Numbered from the stretch's first letter, positions 7,826-17,210 are shown. The stretch is 64,000 nucleotides of DNA from Fenollaria sporofastidiosus (GCF_943169635.2 NZ_OW968186.1:1550001-1614000); one strand, 5' to 3'. Numbers and translations are program-made. Notes: a model not told the origin generated them from the letters alone.

Positions 7826-8398
7826 TTACTCTCCATAATTTAATTTGTTTATGATAGGAAAGCCATCTACTACTTCAATCTCGCATATCCTTGCGTTCTC
7901 TACTTTGAAATTGTAGTAAGCTTCAAGCTTGTCCACTACTATTGATAAGATTGTCTTGATAAAACCTTCATGCGTTATGACAACAATGTCCTCATTAAGT
8001 TTGGCCTTCTCTTTGTAAAAGTCCTCTGCACGCTCTCTTAGATCTGTGAATGATTCGCCGCCAGGAAACTTAAATGTGAAAGGCTCTTCAAAGCGCTTCT
8101 TCGTCTCTTCTGGATAAAGTTTTTCTAACTCTTCGAAGCTATGTCCTTGAAAGTCACCAAGGTCTATCTCTCTAACCCTCTCATCTACTTCATAAGTCTC
8201 AACACCAAGTAAGTCTGCTGTCTCTTGTGCTCTCAATAAGTTAGAGACTATGACTTTTTTATCTTTAAGCTCTTTATACTCATCTCTTAAAGTCTTAACC
8301 TGTGCCTTACCATTTGCTGATAGCTTAGTATCAACACGCGATGTGATCTTCTTTAAATTGTCTTCTGACTCTCCATGTCTTATTAGATAAAATTTCAT
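7826..8398 (-). CDS. cobC: Histidine phosphatase, probable alpha-ribazole phosphatase
   Basis: 190 residues. The phosphoglycerate-mutase-like phosphatase signature LIRHGESEDN (residues 4-13) supplies the catalytic His, and VITHEGFIKT (about 139-148) the second His. The position next to cobS and cobU supports removal of the phosphate from alpha-ribazole-5'-phosphate (or adenosylcobalamin-5'-phosphate) in nucleotide loop assembly. The family is promiscuous, so the assignment rests on context. Confidence 0.85.
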   Translation of the reverse strand: MKFYLIRHGESEDNLKKITSRVDTKLSANGKAQVKTLRDEYKELKDKKVIVSNLLRAQETADLLGVETYEVDERVREIDLGDFQGHSFEELEKLYPEETKKRFEEPFTFKFPGGESFTDLRERAEDFYKEKAKLNEDIVVITHEGFIKTILSIVVDKLEAYYNFKVENARICEIEVVDGFPIINKLNYGE

Positions 8399-8408
8399 AT
8401 TACCCCCT

Positions 8409-9128
8409 CTAGATTATGAATAAAGCGATAGTCTCAGCGAGTTCTATGGATGCTCCCATAGTGTCACCTGTCGCTCCGTCTATCTTCTTAAGTGAAATGA
8501 TGTAAATAATTATAAAGATAAGCGCCTCTACTAATAAGTATAAAAGCACTTTGTAATCATAAAGTATGCTTGCAATTATAATTACAAAGTTTGCAAAGTT
8601 TATAAGAAAGGTGCTTCTACTCTCTTTAAATGTTTTAAACAAGGTGCTACTGTCCGCGCTTTTAAAGTAGATAAAGGCATTCATGGCTATCAACTTTGAG
8701 TATATAAATACGAATGTATAGTCCCACTTGAAACCTTGCAATGCAATCTCTTTAAAAGCAAAAAACTTTGCTGCTAGGACTATGACTATGCTTATGACGC
8801 CAAAGCTGCCAACGCCTGGGTCCTTCATTATGGCCTTCATCCTGTCCTTGCTTCTGTTCGATAAAAAAGCATCAGCTGTGTCGGATAAGCCGTCCATATG
8901 TAGTGCGCCTGTTATGATTAAATAAAAAATGATGTTTAATAGAGCGACTAGCTCTGCAGAAATTTTATCACGTAAAAAAATGCTTGGAATAAACGTAAAT
9001 AAAGCAATTAAAAAACCAATAAGCGGAAAGAAAGTAAGCATAGCCCCAATATTCTTCTTATTGAAGTCTATGCCTATATTTATTGGAACTCTTGTCATAA
9101 ATTGTAAAGCTAGTATAAGTCCTTTCAC
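8409..9128 (-). CDS. cobS: Adenosylcobinamide-GDP ribazoletransferase
   Basis: 239 residues, integral membrane enzyme joining adenosylcobinamide-GDP and alpha-ribazole to make the final cobalamin (phosphate). Family-typical start LILALQFMTRVPI, the acidic motif DGLSDTADAFLSNRSKDRMKAIMKD split across about 78-102 (Mg-binding Asp residues), and GDTMGASIELAE near the C-terminus are visible. Several hydrophobic helices. Overlaps cobU by 4 nt. Confidence 0.95.
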   Translation of the reverse strand: MKGLILALQFMTRVPINIGIDFNKKNIGAMLTFFPLIGFLIALFTFIPSIFLRDKISAELVALLNIIFYLIITGALHMDGLSDTADAFLSNRSKDRMKAIMKDPGVGSFGVISIVIVLAAKFFAFKEIALQGFKWDYTFVFIYSKLIAMNAFIYFKSADSSTLFKTFKESRSTFLINFANFVIIIASILYDYKVLLYLLVEALIFIIIYIISLKKIDGATGDTMGASIELAETIALFII

Positions 9129-9658
9129 TTTATCTTCACTCCTATGGATGCGATGACATAGTAAACTTCATCCGCGATTCTAGCAATGTATTGATTAATC
9201 TTGCCGTGTATGTCTCTAAAGAGCCTCGATAGTTTTGCTTCTGGCACAAGACCTGCACCTAGCTCTGAGGAGACTATAATTATGTCTGCATCCTTTTCTC
9301 TTAGTCTTTTGAATAAGGTTTCAAGCTCTTTAAGCACTAACTCTTCGACTACGGCAGCATCTTCATCTCTAATGTCCCTATCTTCCAAGTAATCAAAGAG
9401 TATGTTTGTAAGCATATTTGTTACATCATCAAGAAAGTAATATTTAGTCTTCATGGCAATGCACGCAAAATCTTTATAAGCTTCTACTGTTTTCCACTGA
9501 GTATTGCGCCTTGCTTTATGAATTGCAATCCTTTCTTCAAACTCTTTGTCAATGGCTTTAGCAGTGGCAATGTATGTTACATCGTCAAGGCCTTTATATA
9601 TGTCCTCGGCGAACTCGCTCTTGCCACTTCTCGCTCCACCCATTACAAGCTTAATCAT
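9125..9658 (-). CDS. cobU: Adenosylcobinamide kinase / guanylyltransferase
   Basis: 177 residues. P-loop GGARSGKS (7-14), then YIATAKAIDKEFEERIAIHKARR carrying the conserved His that is guanylylated, with VVSSELGAGLVPE near 130-143 replacing the family's VSNEVGxGIVPE. Phosphorylates adenosylcobinamide and attaches GMP. Overlaps the Cys-rich small protein gene by 8 nt. Confidence 0.95.
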   Translation of the reverse strand: MIKLVMGGARSGKSEFAEDIYKGLDDVTYIATAKAIDKEFEERIAIHKARRNTQWKTVEAYKDFACIAMKTKYYFLDDVTNMLTNILFDYLEDRDIRDEDAAVVEELVLKELETLFKRLREKDADIIIVSSELGAGLVPEAKLSRLFRDIHGKINQYIARIADEVYYVIASIGVKIK

Positions 9659-9947
9659 TGTCTTTATTCATTTCTTTTTCAAGATTAGCAATGTATTCTT
9701 CTGCTTTCTTTTGATTGTACTCTCTAAACTTATTGACGATGTAGTCGTATCCCTTTGGTCTATGAGGTAGTAAACAGTTTGAGCAGTCTTTTATACCTGC
9801 ACTCATCTTGTAGTTGCCGCCGCACTCTTCCATTAGATAAAGTGGGCAGTAGCAGAACAAGCAGTTGAAGTCGTCGACATTGTCAACCTTATGGCATGGC
9901 ATGTAGGCACACTTCTTGTTATTAAAAAATCTATAAGAATCTTCCAT
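9651..9947 (-). CDS. Cysteine-rich small-domain protein of cobalamin clusters
   Basis: 98 residues from the ATG at 9947, which has GTGGAGG 6 nt upstream; an earlier ATG at 9962 has no SD. It carries Cys at regular spacing: KKCAYMPCHK, FNCLFCYCPLY, EECGGNYK and DCSNCLLPH, resembling the Cys_rich_small family often found beside cobU/cbi genes. The pattern suggests an Fe-S cluster or Zn site. Function is unknown; a role with corrinoid or its precursor is inferred from gene order. It overlaps cbiJ by 17 nt. Confidence 0.85.
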   Translation of the reverse strand: MEDSYRFFNNKKCAYMPCHKVDNVDDFNCLFCYCPLYLMEECGGNYKMSAGIKDCSNCLLPHRPKGYDYIVNKFREYNQKKAEEYIANLEKEMNKDND

Positions 9948-10689
9948 AATTTGCCTCCACATAATTAATTACTTCGTCTATGCTGTGCATAGCGTTCTCT
10001 TCTTCTCTTGTAATTATAACACAAATAATATTTGTTTGTAAACATGCATCAAGTTTGGCATCGGTGCCACCGACCTTGCCACTCTCTTTGCTTACTAAGT
10101 ACTTTATATCGTAGCGTTTAATCAAGGCTACGTTTTCTTCGAGTGTGAAGGGTCCCATCTGCGCAATGATGTTCTTCATCTCTATGTGATTGTCATCGCA
10201 CACCTTTATGCTCTCAGCACTTGGCAAGACTCTGTATATGAATCTGTTCTTGCCCCTCACCTTTTCAAAATCCTTTATCCTGTTCGAGCCTGTTGTGAAT
10301 AAAAAATTTTCCTCTCTATCCTTTAGCGTGTCAATATACTTAAAGGCTGCTTCATATGATGGCACTCTGACTATGTTGTTCTTCTCTTCATAGTCCAAAA
10401 TTCTTCTTGCATAACGAAGGTAGGCTATGCCCATCTCCTTAGCTGCCTCTGATGCGTTCTTTGTCACCTCAACTGCGAATGGATGTGAAGCGTCTATGAT
10501 CATATCAATGCCGTGCTCCTTTATGAAGTCCTTGAAGCCGTCTTTATTCATCCTGCCCATGATTAAGTCCTTCGATGCATAGAGCTTCTTTCCGCTCTCA
10601 GTAGCAACAGATAAGTAGAGTTCGTACTTACCCTTAAGTCTTTCGTATATCTCTTCGCCTTCGCTTGTGCCGCCTATGATTAGTATCAT
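9931..10689 (-). CDS. cbiJ: Cobalt-precorrin-6A reductase
   Basis: 252 residues. Start MILIIGGTSEGEEIYERL is the family's nucleotide-binding signature. DASHPFAVEVTKNASEAAKE (about 65-84) and YLVSKESGKVGGTDAK (about 195-210) are conserved CobK/CbiJ segments. Reduces the macrocycle double bond of cobalt-precorrin-6A with NAD(P)H. Starts 4 nt inside the cbiH end. Confidence 0.94.
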   Translation of the reverse strand: MILIIGGTSEGEEIYERLKGKYELYLSVATESGKKLYASKDLIMGRMNKDGFKDFIKEHGIDMIIDASHPFAVEVTKNASEAAKEMGIAYLRYARRILDYEEKNNIVRVPSYEAAFKYIDTLKDREENFLFTTGSNRIKDFEKVRGKNRFIYRVLPSAESIKVCDDNHIEMKNIIAQMGPFTLEENVALIKRYDIKYLVSKESGKVGGTDAKLDACLQTNIICVIITREEENAMHSIDEVINYVEANYGRFL

Positions 10690-11405
10690 AGCTTGTATCC
10701 TCTAGGCGTAATGAACTTGCCGTCCTTGATGTAGCTTTGACTGTTGCCAACTATGACAGTCGTGTTCATCTCGCAAAAATCATAATCCACCTCGTCAAGT
10801 GTACTTAGCCTGTAGTCCATGCCATCACGTAAGGCATTCTTAACCATGGCAACAGGTGTCTGCGCATCTCTATACTCTCTAATTATATCAAGTGCTTCTT
10901 TTAAATTGTTCACTCTCTTCTTGCTCTTTGGATTGTAAAGCGCGATAACCATATCAGCGTCTGCGCAGTTTCTTACCCTCTTAAGTATAAGGTCCCAGTC
11001 TGTTAGTAGGTCTGAAAGACTTATAAGAGCTGTGTCATGCATTAGAGGCGCACCAACAACGCTTGCTGATGAAAAAGCAGCGCTCACTCCAGGTACAACT
11101 TCAATGTTTATTGTCGGATCAATTTCATAAACAAGGCCTGCCATACCATATAGTCCTGAGTCACCTGTTGAGATGATGGCAACTGTCTTGCCCTTATTGT
11201 ACTCATCAATAGCAAGCTGACATCTTTCCTTTTCGCCTGTCATGCCGGTCTTAATTATCTCCTTGCCACCGATGAAGTCCTCTACATAGTCAAGGTACTT
11301 TGTATACGCAACGATTGTTTGCGCTTCTTTGATCGCGTCTACCGCCTTAAACGTCATATTCTCTTTTGAGCCGGGTCCTATGCCCACAACATATAATTTA
11401 TTCAT
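10686..11405 (-). CDS. cbiH: Cobalt-precorrin-3 C17-methyltransferase
   Basis: 239 residues, tetrapyrrole methylase fold. VVGIGPGSKENMTFKA at the N-terminus and ISTGDSGLYGMAGLVYE (about 77-93) are the SAM-binding and family motifs; VPGVSAAFSSASVVGAPLMHD fits CobJ/CbiH in particular. Methylates C17 with ring contraction. Confidence 0.93.
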   Translation of the reverse strand: MNKLYVVGIGPGSKENMTFKAVDAIKEAQTIVAYTKYLDYVEDFIGGKEIIKTGMTGEKERCQLAIDEYNKGKTVAIISTGDSGLYGMAGLVYEIDPTINIEVVPGVSAAFSSASVVGAPLMHDTALISLSDLLTDWDLILKRVRNCADADMVIALYNPKSKKRVNNLKEALDIIREYRDAQTPVAMVKNALRDGMDYRLSTLDEVDYDFCEMNTTVIVGNSQSYIKDGKFITPRGYKL

Positions 11406-11406
11406 T

Positions 11407-12366
11407 CTATATCTCCTCTGTTATTGAAAATGTTATTGAATCGATAATCTTCTTAGTTAATATAATCTTGCCGCCAAGTAGTTTAGCAGCCGCCTCACTA
11501 ACTGCGTATGCACCTGTGATTTTCTTAACGAAGTCGGACTTCTCCGAAACATCCACCTCATTGAGTTCGTCTGCCGTATAAAAAATTAGCTCTCTATCAT
11601 ATTTTTTGCAAAGCTCAAGCAGCGCCTCTTCGTCCTTCTTTATATCAATTGATCCAAAGCGTTTTATCGCCTTTGGACTTATATTCATATCCTTAAGCAC
11701 TTCATGAAAGGCTTCTTCAAGCACATCTAAGTGAGTTCCACGTCTCAAGCCAATGCCCATATTGTACTTTTTCTTTATAATGTAGAGAGTCTTTTCATTG
11801 TCTTGTGCTTCGTAGTCTTCGCTTTGAATTATGAAGTAGTCTGCTTTGCTTTTATCACTTGTGAAATTATCATAGTTAAAGTTAAAATCATTTGCCTTTA
11901 GATAAATTTTTTTATTATTTACTATGGCACCCATAATTATGGTAAGAGCTTCTCTAGAGCTATACGCAAAGTCATTGTCCCTTAGGTAAATGTCAAGAGC
12001 TTCGAGGCCTCTGTTGTCTGAGGCTGTAGTTATAACTGGCTCTGCACCTATAGTCTTAGCTATATCTATAGCTAGCTCATTGGCTCCGCCTATGTGACCC
12101 GACAAAAGCGATATAACGTGTCTTGCCCTGTCATCTATAACAAGGACTGCAGGGTCTGTGTACTTGTCCTTTATCAAGGGAGCAATCTTACGCACGGCTA
12201 TGCCGCTCGCACTTATGAAGATGATGGTCTCAAGTGAAGACCACCTTTCTTCTAAGACTTTGTCAATATTTTTATCCTTATAAAAAATTTCTACATCAAA
12301 ATCCTCTGCTATGGACTTAGCTATAGCAAGACCAGCTTCAGTGTAGGTGATTATAATCTTATTCAT
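11407..12366 (-). CDS. cbiG: Cobalt-precorrin-5A hydrolase
   Basis: 319 residues from the ATG at 12364-12366, which overlaps the cbiF stop (ATGAATAA). The longer open frame upstream lies inside cbiF and is rejected. LISGHIGGANELAIDIAKTIGAEPVITTASD in two adjacent parts (about 89-120) is the CbiG core, and GIGLRRGTHLDVLEEAFHEVL (about 205-225) the C-terminal domain. Opens the delta-lactone of cobalt-precorrin-5A, releasing acetaldehyde. Confidence 0.94.
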   Translation of the reverse strand: MNKIIITYTEAGLAIAKSIAEDFDVEIFYKDKNIDKVLEERWSSLETIIFISASGIAVRKIAPLIKDKYTDPAVLVIDDRARHVISLLSGHIGGANELAIDIAKTIGAEPVITTASDNRGLEALDIYLRDNDFAYSSREALTIIMGAIVNNKKIYLKANDFNFNYDNFTSDKSKADYFIIQSEDYEAQDNEKTLYIIKKKYNMGIGLRRGTHLDVLEEAFHEVLKDMNISPKAIKRFGSIDIKKDEEALLELCKKYDRELIFYTADELNEVDVSEKSDFVKKITGAYAVSEAAAKLLGGKIILTKKIIDSITFSITEEI

Positions 12367-13123
12367 GTGCTTTTCTGTACTCAGTCGAGAAGCTTGGGTC
12401 GTAAAGTTTGCTTCTTTCGTAACGCGCGTTAATAAATTTACCAACAAGTATAAGTGCGTGCTTAGTAATATTGTGCTCCTTGGCATCTTTAACAAGGTTT
12501 GCGATATTAGTATAAATGATTTTTTCGTCAGCCCATGTTGCCTTATAAGCAATAACTACAGGCGTATTTGGATCTTCATAGCCCTCAAGTAGCGCCTCTT
12601 GTACCTTCTCTGTAAGTGATGCCGAAAGATATATCGCCATAGATGTCTTATGTTTAGCAAGCTCAGCAAGCTTTTCAGTCTCAGGAACCTTTGTTCTTCC
12701 TTCCATACGAGTGATGATTAAAGTTTGACTAACTTCAGGTAGTGTAAATTCTTTCTCTATCCTAGCGCATGCAGCTGTTGCACTAGTTACACCTGGTATT
12801 ACTTCGTACTTGTAGCCAAGCATGTCAAGCGCATCTATCTGCTCTTTAATTGCTCCATATATGCTTGGGTCGCCTGTATGTAGTCTAACTGTGTTTAGAC
12901 CCGCCTCTTCAGCCTTTATAAACTCTTCTATAACCTCTTCTAATGTCATCTTTGCTGAGTCAAAAACCTTTGCTCCTGTCTTTATTCCAGATAGTATATC
13001 CTTCGATACTAAGGAGCCTGCATATATAATTACATCTGCTGCGTTTAATAATTTTAGTCCCTTAACTGTAATTAAATCACTGTCCCCAGGACCTGCGCCT
13101 ACAAAACTAATCATTCTTTTCAC
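12359..13123 (-). CDS. cbiF: Cobalt-precorrin-4 C11-methyltransferase
   Basis: 254 residues. FVGAGPGDSDLITVKGLKLL is the CobM/CbiF start; RLHTGDPSIYGAIKEQIDAL and EVIPGVTSATAACARIEKEF in the middle are the methylase motifs. SAM-dependent methylation of C11. Overlaps cbiT by 17 nt. Confidence 0.95.
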   Translation of the reverse strand: MKRMISFVGAGPGDSDLITVKGLKLLNAADVIIYAGSLVSKDILSGIKTGAKVFDSAKMTLEEVIEEFIKAEEAGLNTVRLHTGDPSIYGAIKEQIDALDMLGYKYEVIPGVTSATAACARIEKEFTLPEVSQTLIITRMEGRTKVPETEKLAELAKHKTSMAIYLSASLTEKVQEALLEGYEDPNTPVVIAYKATWADEKIIYTNIANLVKDAKEHNITKHALILVGKFINARYERSKLYDPSFSTEYRKAHE

Positions 13124-13655
13124 CTCTCACAATAATCACCGGATTCTCAGCTATCATCATCTCTAGCTTCTCCGCCTTAGAAACATTTACCATGTATGTG
13201 TCTATGTTCTTATAATTTTTCTTCTTTAGTAAATCTTTAAACTCATAAGCATTGTCAAAGATGATAAAGCTCGCAATAACTGTAAAATTATTATGCTCAT
13301 CAAGCTTATCCATAATGCTCTCTAAATTTTTACCAGAACCGCCTATGTAGACCTTATTAAAGTCCACTCCGTCCATGCCCTCAGGTGCCTTGCCCTTAAT
13401 GAGCTTAACATTATTAAGTCCAAATTTTTCAAAATTTTTCTTTGCTACAGCTATGGCCTCGTCATCTCTTTCGATAGTAGTGACCTCTTTACAAATGACT
13501 GCCATCTGACAAGTGACACTTCCTGTGCCTGTGCCTATCTCTAAAACTTTGTCATCTTCGCTTACGTCTAATAAGCTCACTATTGCATTTCTCTTTATGA
13601 ACTTCGTCATTGGTACTTCGCCCCTGATGAAGTCCTCATCTTTAAACCACTTCAT
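13107..13655 (-). CDS. cbiT: Cobalt-precorrin-6B C15-methyltransferase (decarboxylating)
   Basis: 182 residues, Rossmann methyltransferase. DEDFIRGEVPMTK at the N-terminus is characteristic of CbiT, and LEIGTGTGSVTCQMA (about 40-54) is the SAM-binding motif I. Encoded separately from cbiE, as in anaerobic pathways, not as the CobL fusion. Confidence 0.94.
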   Translation of the reverse strand: MKWFKDEDFIRGEVPMTKFIKRNAIVSLLDVSEDDKVLEIGTGTGSVTCQMAVICKEVTTIERDDEAIAVAKKNFEKFGLNNVKLIKGKAPEGMDGVDFNKVYIGGSGKNLESIMDKLDEHNNFTVIASFIIFDNAYEFKDLLKKKNYKNIDTYMVNVSKAEKLEMMIAENPVIIVRGEKND

Positions 13656-14232
13656 TTATAATAATCACCACCGATAAACTATTTTCTATATCAATGTCAT
13701 CGTCTTCACCATAAGTTTTAATTACTTCACCGCTTTGCGATAAATTTGTGCCAACGATGTACTTTCTCTTTATGTTTTTCTCGTCCAAATACTTTTTAAT
13801 TGTCCTTGGATTATTATCCTTGTCGCATAGAACTACAAGCTTGGCATTGTTCATTACAATGGTCTTGAAGTCGTCATCAAGCTCTCTACCATGTAGCGAA
13901 TAAGTCTTTGCCTCATTCCAATTCACAAGGGTCTTGCTCATTAAGTATTGAAAAGCCGTTATAGATGGAATCACTTCGTCAATGGCTATGCCCTCACGCT
14001 TTAGATAGTCAACTGCGCCGTAGAAGGATGGGTCGCCTGATAATAATAAAACGCCTTCTTTAATATCTTTTAGATCCTTCACAGAGACTTCTTCTATGCG
14101 AGCGAATTCGTCCTCGAGCTCTTCCTTAACTCTTTTAAACGCATAAACTTTAGTAGCATTTTTAATCGCTTTATATGCCCTCACGCTCATATATTCACTT
14201 TTGCCTGGTCCTACTCCAACAACTATTAACAA
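13642..14232 (-). CDS. cbiE: Cobalt-precorrin-7 C5-methyltransferase
   Basis: 196 residues. VVGVGPGKSEYMSVRAYKAI start, LLSGDPSFYGAVDYLK (about 63-78) and YSLHGRE (about 111-117) are CbiE features. SAM-dependent C5 methylation working with CbiT. Overlaps cbiD by 7 nt and cbiT by 14 nt. Confidence 0.93.
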   Translation of the reverse strand: MLIVVGVGPGKSEYMSVRAYKAIKNATKVYAFKRVKEELEDEFARIEEVSVKDLKDIKEGVLLLSGDPSFYGAVDYLKREGIAIDEVIPSITAFQYLMSKTLVNWNEAKTYSLHGRELDDDFKTIVMNNAKLVVLCDKDNNPRTIKKYLDEKNIKRKYIVGTNLSQSGEVIKTYGEDDDIDIENSLSVVIIINEVV

Positions 14233-15293
14233 TCTAATACTCCTTTTTCAAACGAATATACTTTTACATCTACATCAAGCGAGTCATCTTTTAGGTAAGT
14301 CTTGACTCTCTTTGCACAGCCTTCCTCCATAGCACATAAAACATCTTTGTAGCCTGCATCATAAAGGTAGTTGTAGCACTTCTCAGCTGTTATAAATTCA
14401 TCAACTTCTTTAATTACTTCATACGGCTTATTCATCATCGCAAGGTAATACACGAAGGCCTCCATACGCGTATCGGCGTTCTTTGAATGCGTGTTAAAGA
14501 CACCTATCGATAACTTTGCAAACTTGCCTATGTGACCAATAAGAGTCATCTTTCTAAAACCGATTTCGTAAGCCATCTTTAGTGAGTCGCCAATGTAGTT
14601 ACTAGTTAAAACGACATTTTCATTTATACCAATACTCTTTGCTTCTTTAAGGCCGTGACTACCCGGTGTAAGAACTATCTCCTTCGCACCCTTATCAAGA
14701 TAAAGAGTTTTTATCTCCAAGTTTATGGTCTTTAGTAAAGCGTCCTCACTCATAGGCTTGACAAGACCTGTTGATCCAATTATTGATATGCCGCCTTCTA
14801 TACCAATGTTTGGGTTGAAAGTCTTCTTACCGATTTCAACACCCATAGGCGTAAATATAGTAACGTCGGCTCCCTTATCTGTTAAGAGCTCAACCTCTTT
14901 AGTAATCATCTCTCTTGGCACCTTGTTTATCGCATACTCACCCTTCTTACCGAAGATGGAGTCATTAGTATAAATGCCAACGCCTACGCCACCTTTGATA
15001 ATGACCTTGCCGTCATTTCTTAAAGATACTTTAGAGAAAATCTCTATGCCATTGGTCTGGTCTGGGTCATCACCTGCGTCCTTTATAACTGAGCTTATGG
15101 CATATCCATCACCCTTCTCATTAGAATTGATGGCGACGTTTATGCACTCCTTGCAAGGCAGTACTATGTCGTATTCACCTATAGGTCCATCTAAAAGGTT
15201 TGTAAGCGCTGCATGTGTTGCAACTGCTGCACAAGTGCCTGTCGTATAACCATATCTAAGGCTCTTGCCATCAACTATATCGTACTTATTCAT
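14226..15293 (-). CDS. cbiD: Cobalt-precorrin-5B C1-methyltransferase
   Basis: 355 residues. LRYGYTTGTCAAVATHAA at the start is the CbiD signature, followed by VIKDAGDDPDQTNG and GIEGGISIIGSTGLVKPMSE. Methylates C1 in the anaerobic route and is diagnostic of that pathway. Overlaps cbiC by 4 nt. Confidence 0.96.
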   Translation of the reverse strand: MNKYDIVDGKSLRYGYTTGTCAAVATHAALTNLLDGPIGEYDIVLPCKECINVAINSNEKGDGYAISSVIKDAGDDPDQTNGIEIFSKVSLRNDGKVIIKGGVGVGIYTNDSIFGKKGEYAINKVPREMITKEVELLTDKGADVTIFTPMGVEIGKKTFNPNIGIEGGISIIGSTGLVKPMSEDALLKTINLEIKTLYLDKGAKEIVLTPGSHGLKEAKSIGINENVVLTSNYIGDSLKMAYEIGFRKMTLIGHIGKFAKLSIGVFNTHSKNADTRMEAFVYYLAMMNKPYEVIKEVDEFITAEKCYNYLYDAGYKDVLCAMEEGCAKRVKTYLKDDSLDVDVKVYSFEKGVLDC

Positions 15294-15925
15294 TTTCTGT
15301 ATAAGATATATAAAAGTGCGTTGATTATGGACGCTGCTACGTTTGAGCCGCCCTTGTTACCAACTGTCGATATTTGAGCAATTCCTACTTCTCTAAGTGC
15401 TTCCTTCGACTCAGCTGCTCCTACGAAGCCTACTGGCACGCCAATAACAGCCTTAGGATGAATTTTTTCTTCCTTGATCAGTTCTATGATTCTATATAGA
15501 GCTGTTGGCGCATTGCCTACTGAGTAGATGGCGATGTCTTCGCCTATAGTCTTATCTATGGCTTGGTAGCTTCTTGTTGTGCCTTTTTCCTTAGCAAGCT
15601 CCCTTACGTCGTCGTCCTTGATGTGATTAATGATCTCACAGTTAAGCTTTTTTAAGCTAGTTTCATTCACGCCTGCCATAGTCATCCTTGTGTCAGTATA
15701 AATCTTGGCGCCGTTCTTAAGTGCATCAAGTGCTTCATCAAGGAAATTATTTCTTATATCGATTATGTTTTTATAATCAAAGTCGCCTGTCGAGTGAATC
15801 ATTCTCTTCACTATAAGCTTTTCAGTATCAGTAAATTTTGTTCCTACAAGCTCCTTGTCGATTATGTCCATACTTGTGTTTTCTATGTTCATAGGGTTGT
15901 TATCGTAATTATACATCCTTTTCAC
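15290..15925 (-). CDS. cbiC: Cobalt-precorrin-8 methylmutase
   Basis: 211 residues. KRMIHSTGDFDY (about 44-55) contains the catalytic His of CbiC/CobH; VGVPVGFVGAAESKEAL (about 160-176) is conserved. Moves the methyl group from C11 to C12 to give cobyrinate. Overlaps cbiA by 17 nt. Confidence 0.95.
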   Translation of the reverse strand: MKRMYNYDNNPMNIENTSMDIIDKELVGTKFTDTEKLIVKRMIHSTGDFDYKNIIDIRNNFLDEALDALKNGAKIYTDTRMTMAGVNETSLKKLNCEIINHIKDDDVRELAKEKGTTRSYQAIDKTIGEDIAIYSVGNAPTALYRIIELIKEEKIHPKAVIGVPVGFVGAAESKEALREVGIAQISTVGNKGGSNVAASIINALLYILYRK

Positions 15926-17210
15926 CTCTTAAACTATCTATCTTTTTATAAAAATACTCTTCATCTTGAACAAAGGAAATGTTTTGCTCGATTGCAACTA
16001 TGTTATCATCTGCAAAAGAGCTTGTCCAAGTGTCATCTCTATATGGCTTTTCTACCTTAAATAAATTAAACTCGTTATCATTTAAGCTGCTCTTATGAAA
16101 TTCTTGTGAATAAAAAATTTTATCCGTATCAAAGAAAAAATTCTTTCTAAGTGGCTTTAGATATGCATAACCAAAGTTATGAAGCCTCTTTTCGCTCACA
16201 GCCTTGCCCTTTATAAGACCAAGCATCTTGTGCTCATTAAAGCTTTCTGCTAAGAAGTATGTTGCCTCTCCTTCGGTAAATATCTTTCCTCCGTCTTCAT
16301 AATATTTCTTTATGCTTGCTAATGATTTAGATTTTTCTATTATGTCTAAGTGATCTTTTAAATTTCCACTGCCGATATATAATAAGTCAGCTTCAGGCAC
16401 TTCTTCCTCGTCTAGCACCGAAAAGTACTTCACAGTAAAATATTTTTCTAGAAAATCAATATTCTCTTTGTAATAGAAGTTAAATACCTTGTCATAGGCA
16501 ATTGCCACAGTAGTCTTTGACTTTGGAAAATCTATTTTATCTCCTGTCTTTGCCACTTCGAAATATTTTAAAAGTTTCTCAAAATCAATTGCCTTTTCTA
16601 ATTTCGCAGCTATCCTATCGAGCTTCTCATCAAAAGCCTTAATATCGCTTGGAAGCTCTAGTCCAAGATCCTTATCCTCTATGACAAAGTCCTCGTCAAC
16701 TTCGATATTGCCAAAAACTTCTAAACCAAGTTCCTTCTCGACTAAGTCTTTGTATATTGCATAAAGCTTTGCATGCGTCTTATTAAATATAACGCCAACT
16801 ATATTATCAGCGTAGCACATAAAGCCTTTTAGCTTTGCAATAAGTGAGAACATCTCGCCCTTTGGTGTAAGCACTAAAACTGTTTTTAGTCCCAAGGCCT
16901 TTGCGTTGGCATATGACGATGCCTCCATGGTGTTATATATGCCGTCAAGGTAGCCCATGACGCCTTCTAATACGCAGTAGTCTGCACACCCCATACCTAC
17001 TTCAGTAGCGCCACTCTTTTGCATAAAGATGTCGACATTACCATAGTCCCCCTTCGATGCAAATGAGCCAAGCTTTGAATCGATAAAATCGGGCCCACTC
17101 TTAAGATACTTCACCTTATTATTTTTATTTGCAAGCAGTCTTGCTAAAGCTAAACTTATAGTTGTCTTGCCGCTATTTGAATTCATAGCAGCTATGCATA
17201 TGCCTTTCAC
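15909..17210 (-). CDS. cbiA: Cobyrinate a,c-diamide synthase with altered glutaminase site
   Basis: 433 residues. The N-terminal ATP-dependent synthetase domain (1-220) has P-loop NSNSGKTT (10-17), GPDFID and LEGVMGYLDG. The C-terminal class I glutamine amidotransferase-like domain begins at KVFNFYYKEN (241-250) and ends with EFH (370-372), which keeps the catalytic His position. At the nucleophile elbow, where CbiA proteins read AECGGLMYL, this one reads TEGEATYFL (312-320): the catalytic Cys is Gly314. The usual LGGGYPE is also changed (IGSGNLKD). The synthetase half looks intact, so the enzyme should amidate from ammonia but not hydrolyse glutamine. The codon reading at 16269-16271 was checked. 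Confidence 0.92.
   Translation of the reverse strand: MKGICIAAMNSNSGKTTISLALARLLANKNNKVKYLKSGPDFIDSKLGSFASKGDYGNVDIFMQKSGATEVGMGCADYCVLEGVMGYLDGIYNTMEASSYANAKALGLKTVLVLTPKGEMFSLIAKLKGFMCYADNIVGVIFNKTHAKLYAIYKDLVEKELGLEVFGNIEVDEDFVIEDKDLGLELPSDIKAFDEKLDRIAAKLEKAIDFEKLLKYFEVAKTGDKIDFPKSKTTVAIAYDKVFNFYYKENIDFLEKYFTVKYFSVLDEEEVPEADLLYIGSGNLKDHLDIIEKSKSLASIKKYYEDGGKIFTEGEATYFLAESFNEHKMLGLIKGKAVSEKRLHNFGYAYLKPLRKNFFFDTDKIFYSQEFHKSSLNDNEFNLFKVEKPYRDDTWTSSFADDNIVAIEQNISFVQDEEYFYKKIDSLRGEKDV

Noticed and set aside
12367..12552. N-terminal extension of cbiG by 62 residues
   Set aside because: It lies wholly inside cbiF in another frame; the CbiG family start and the ATGAATAA overlap support 12366.
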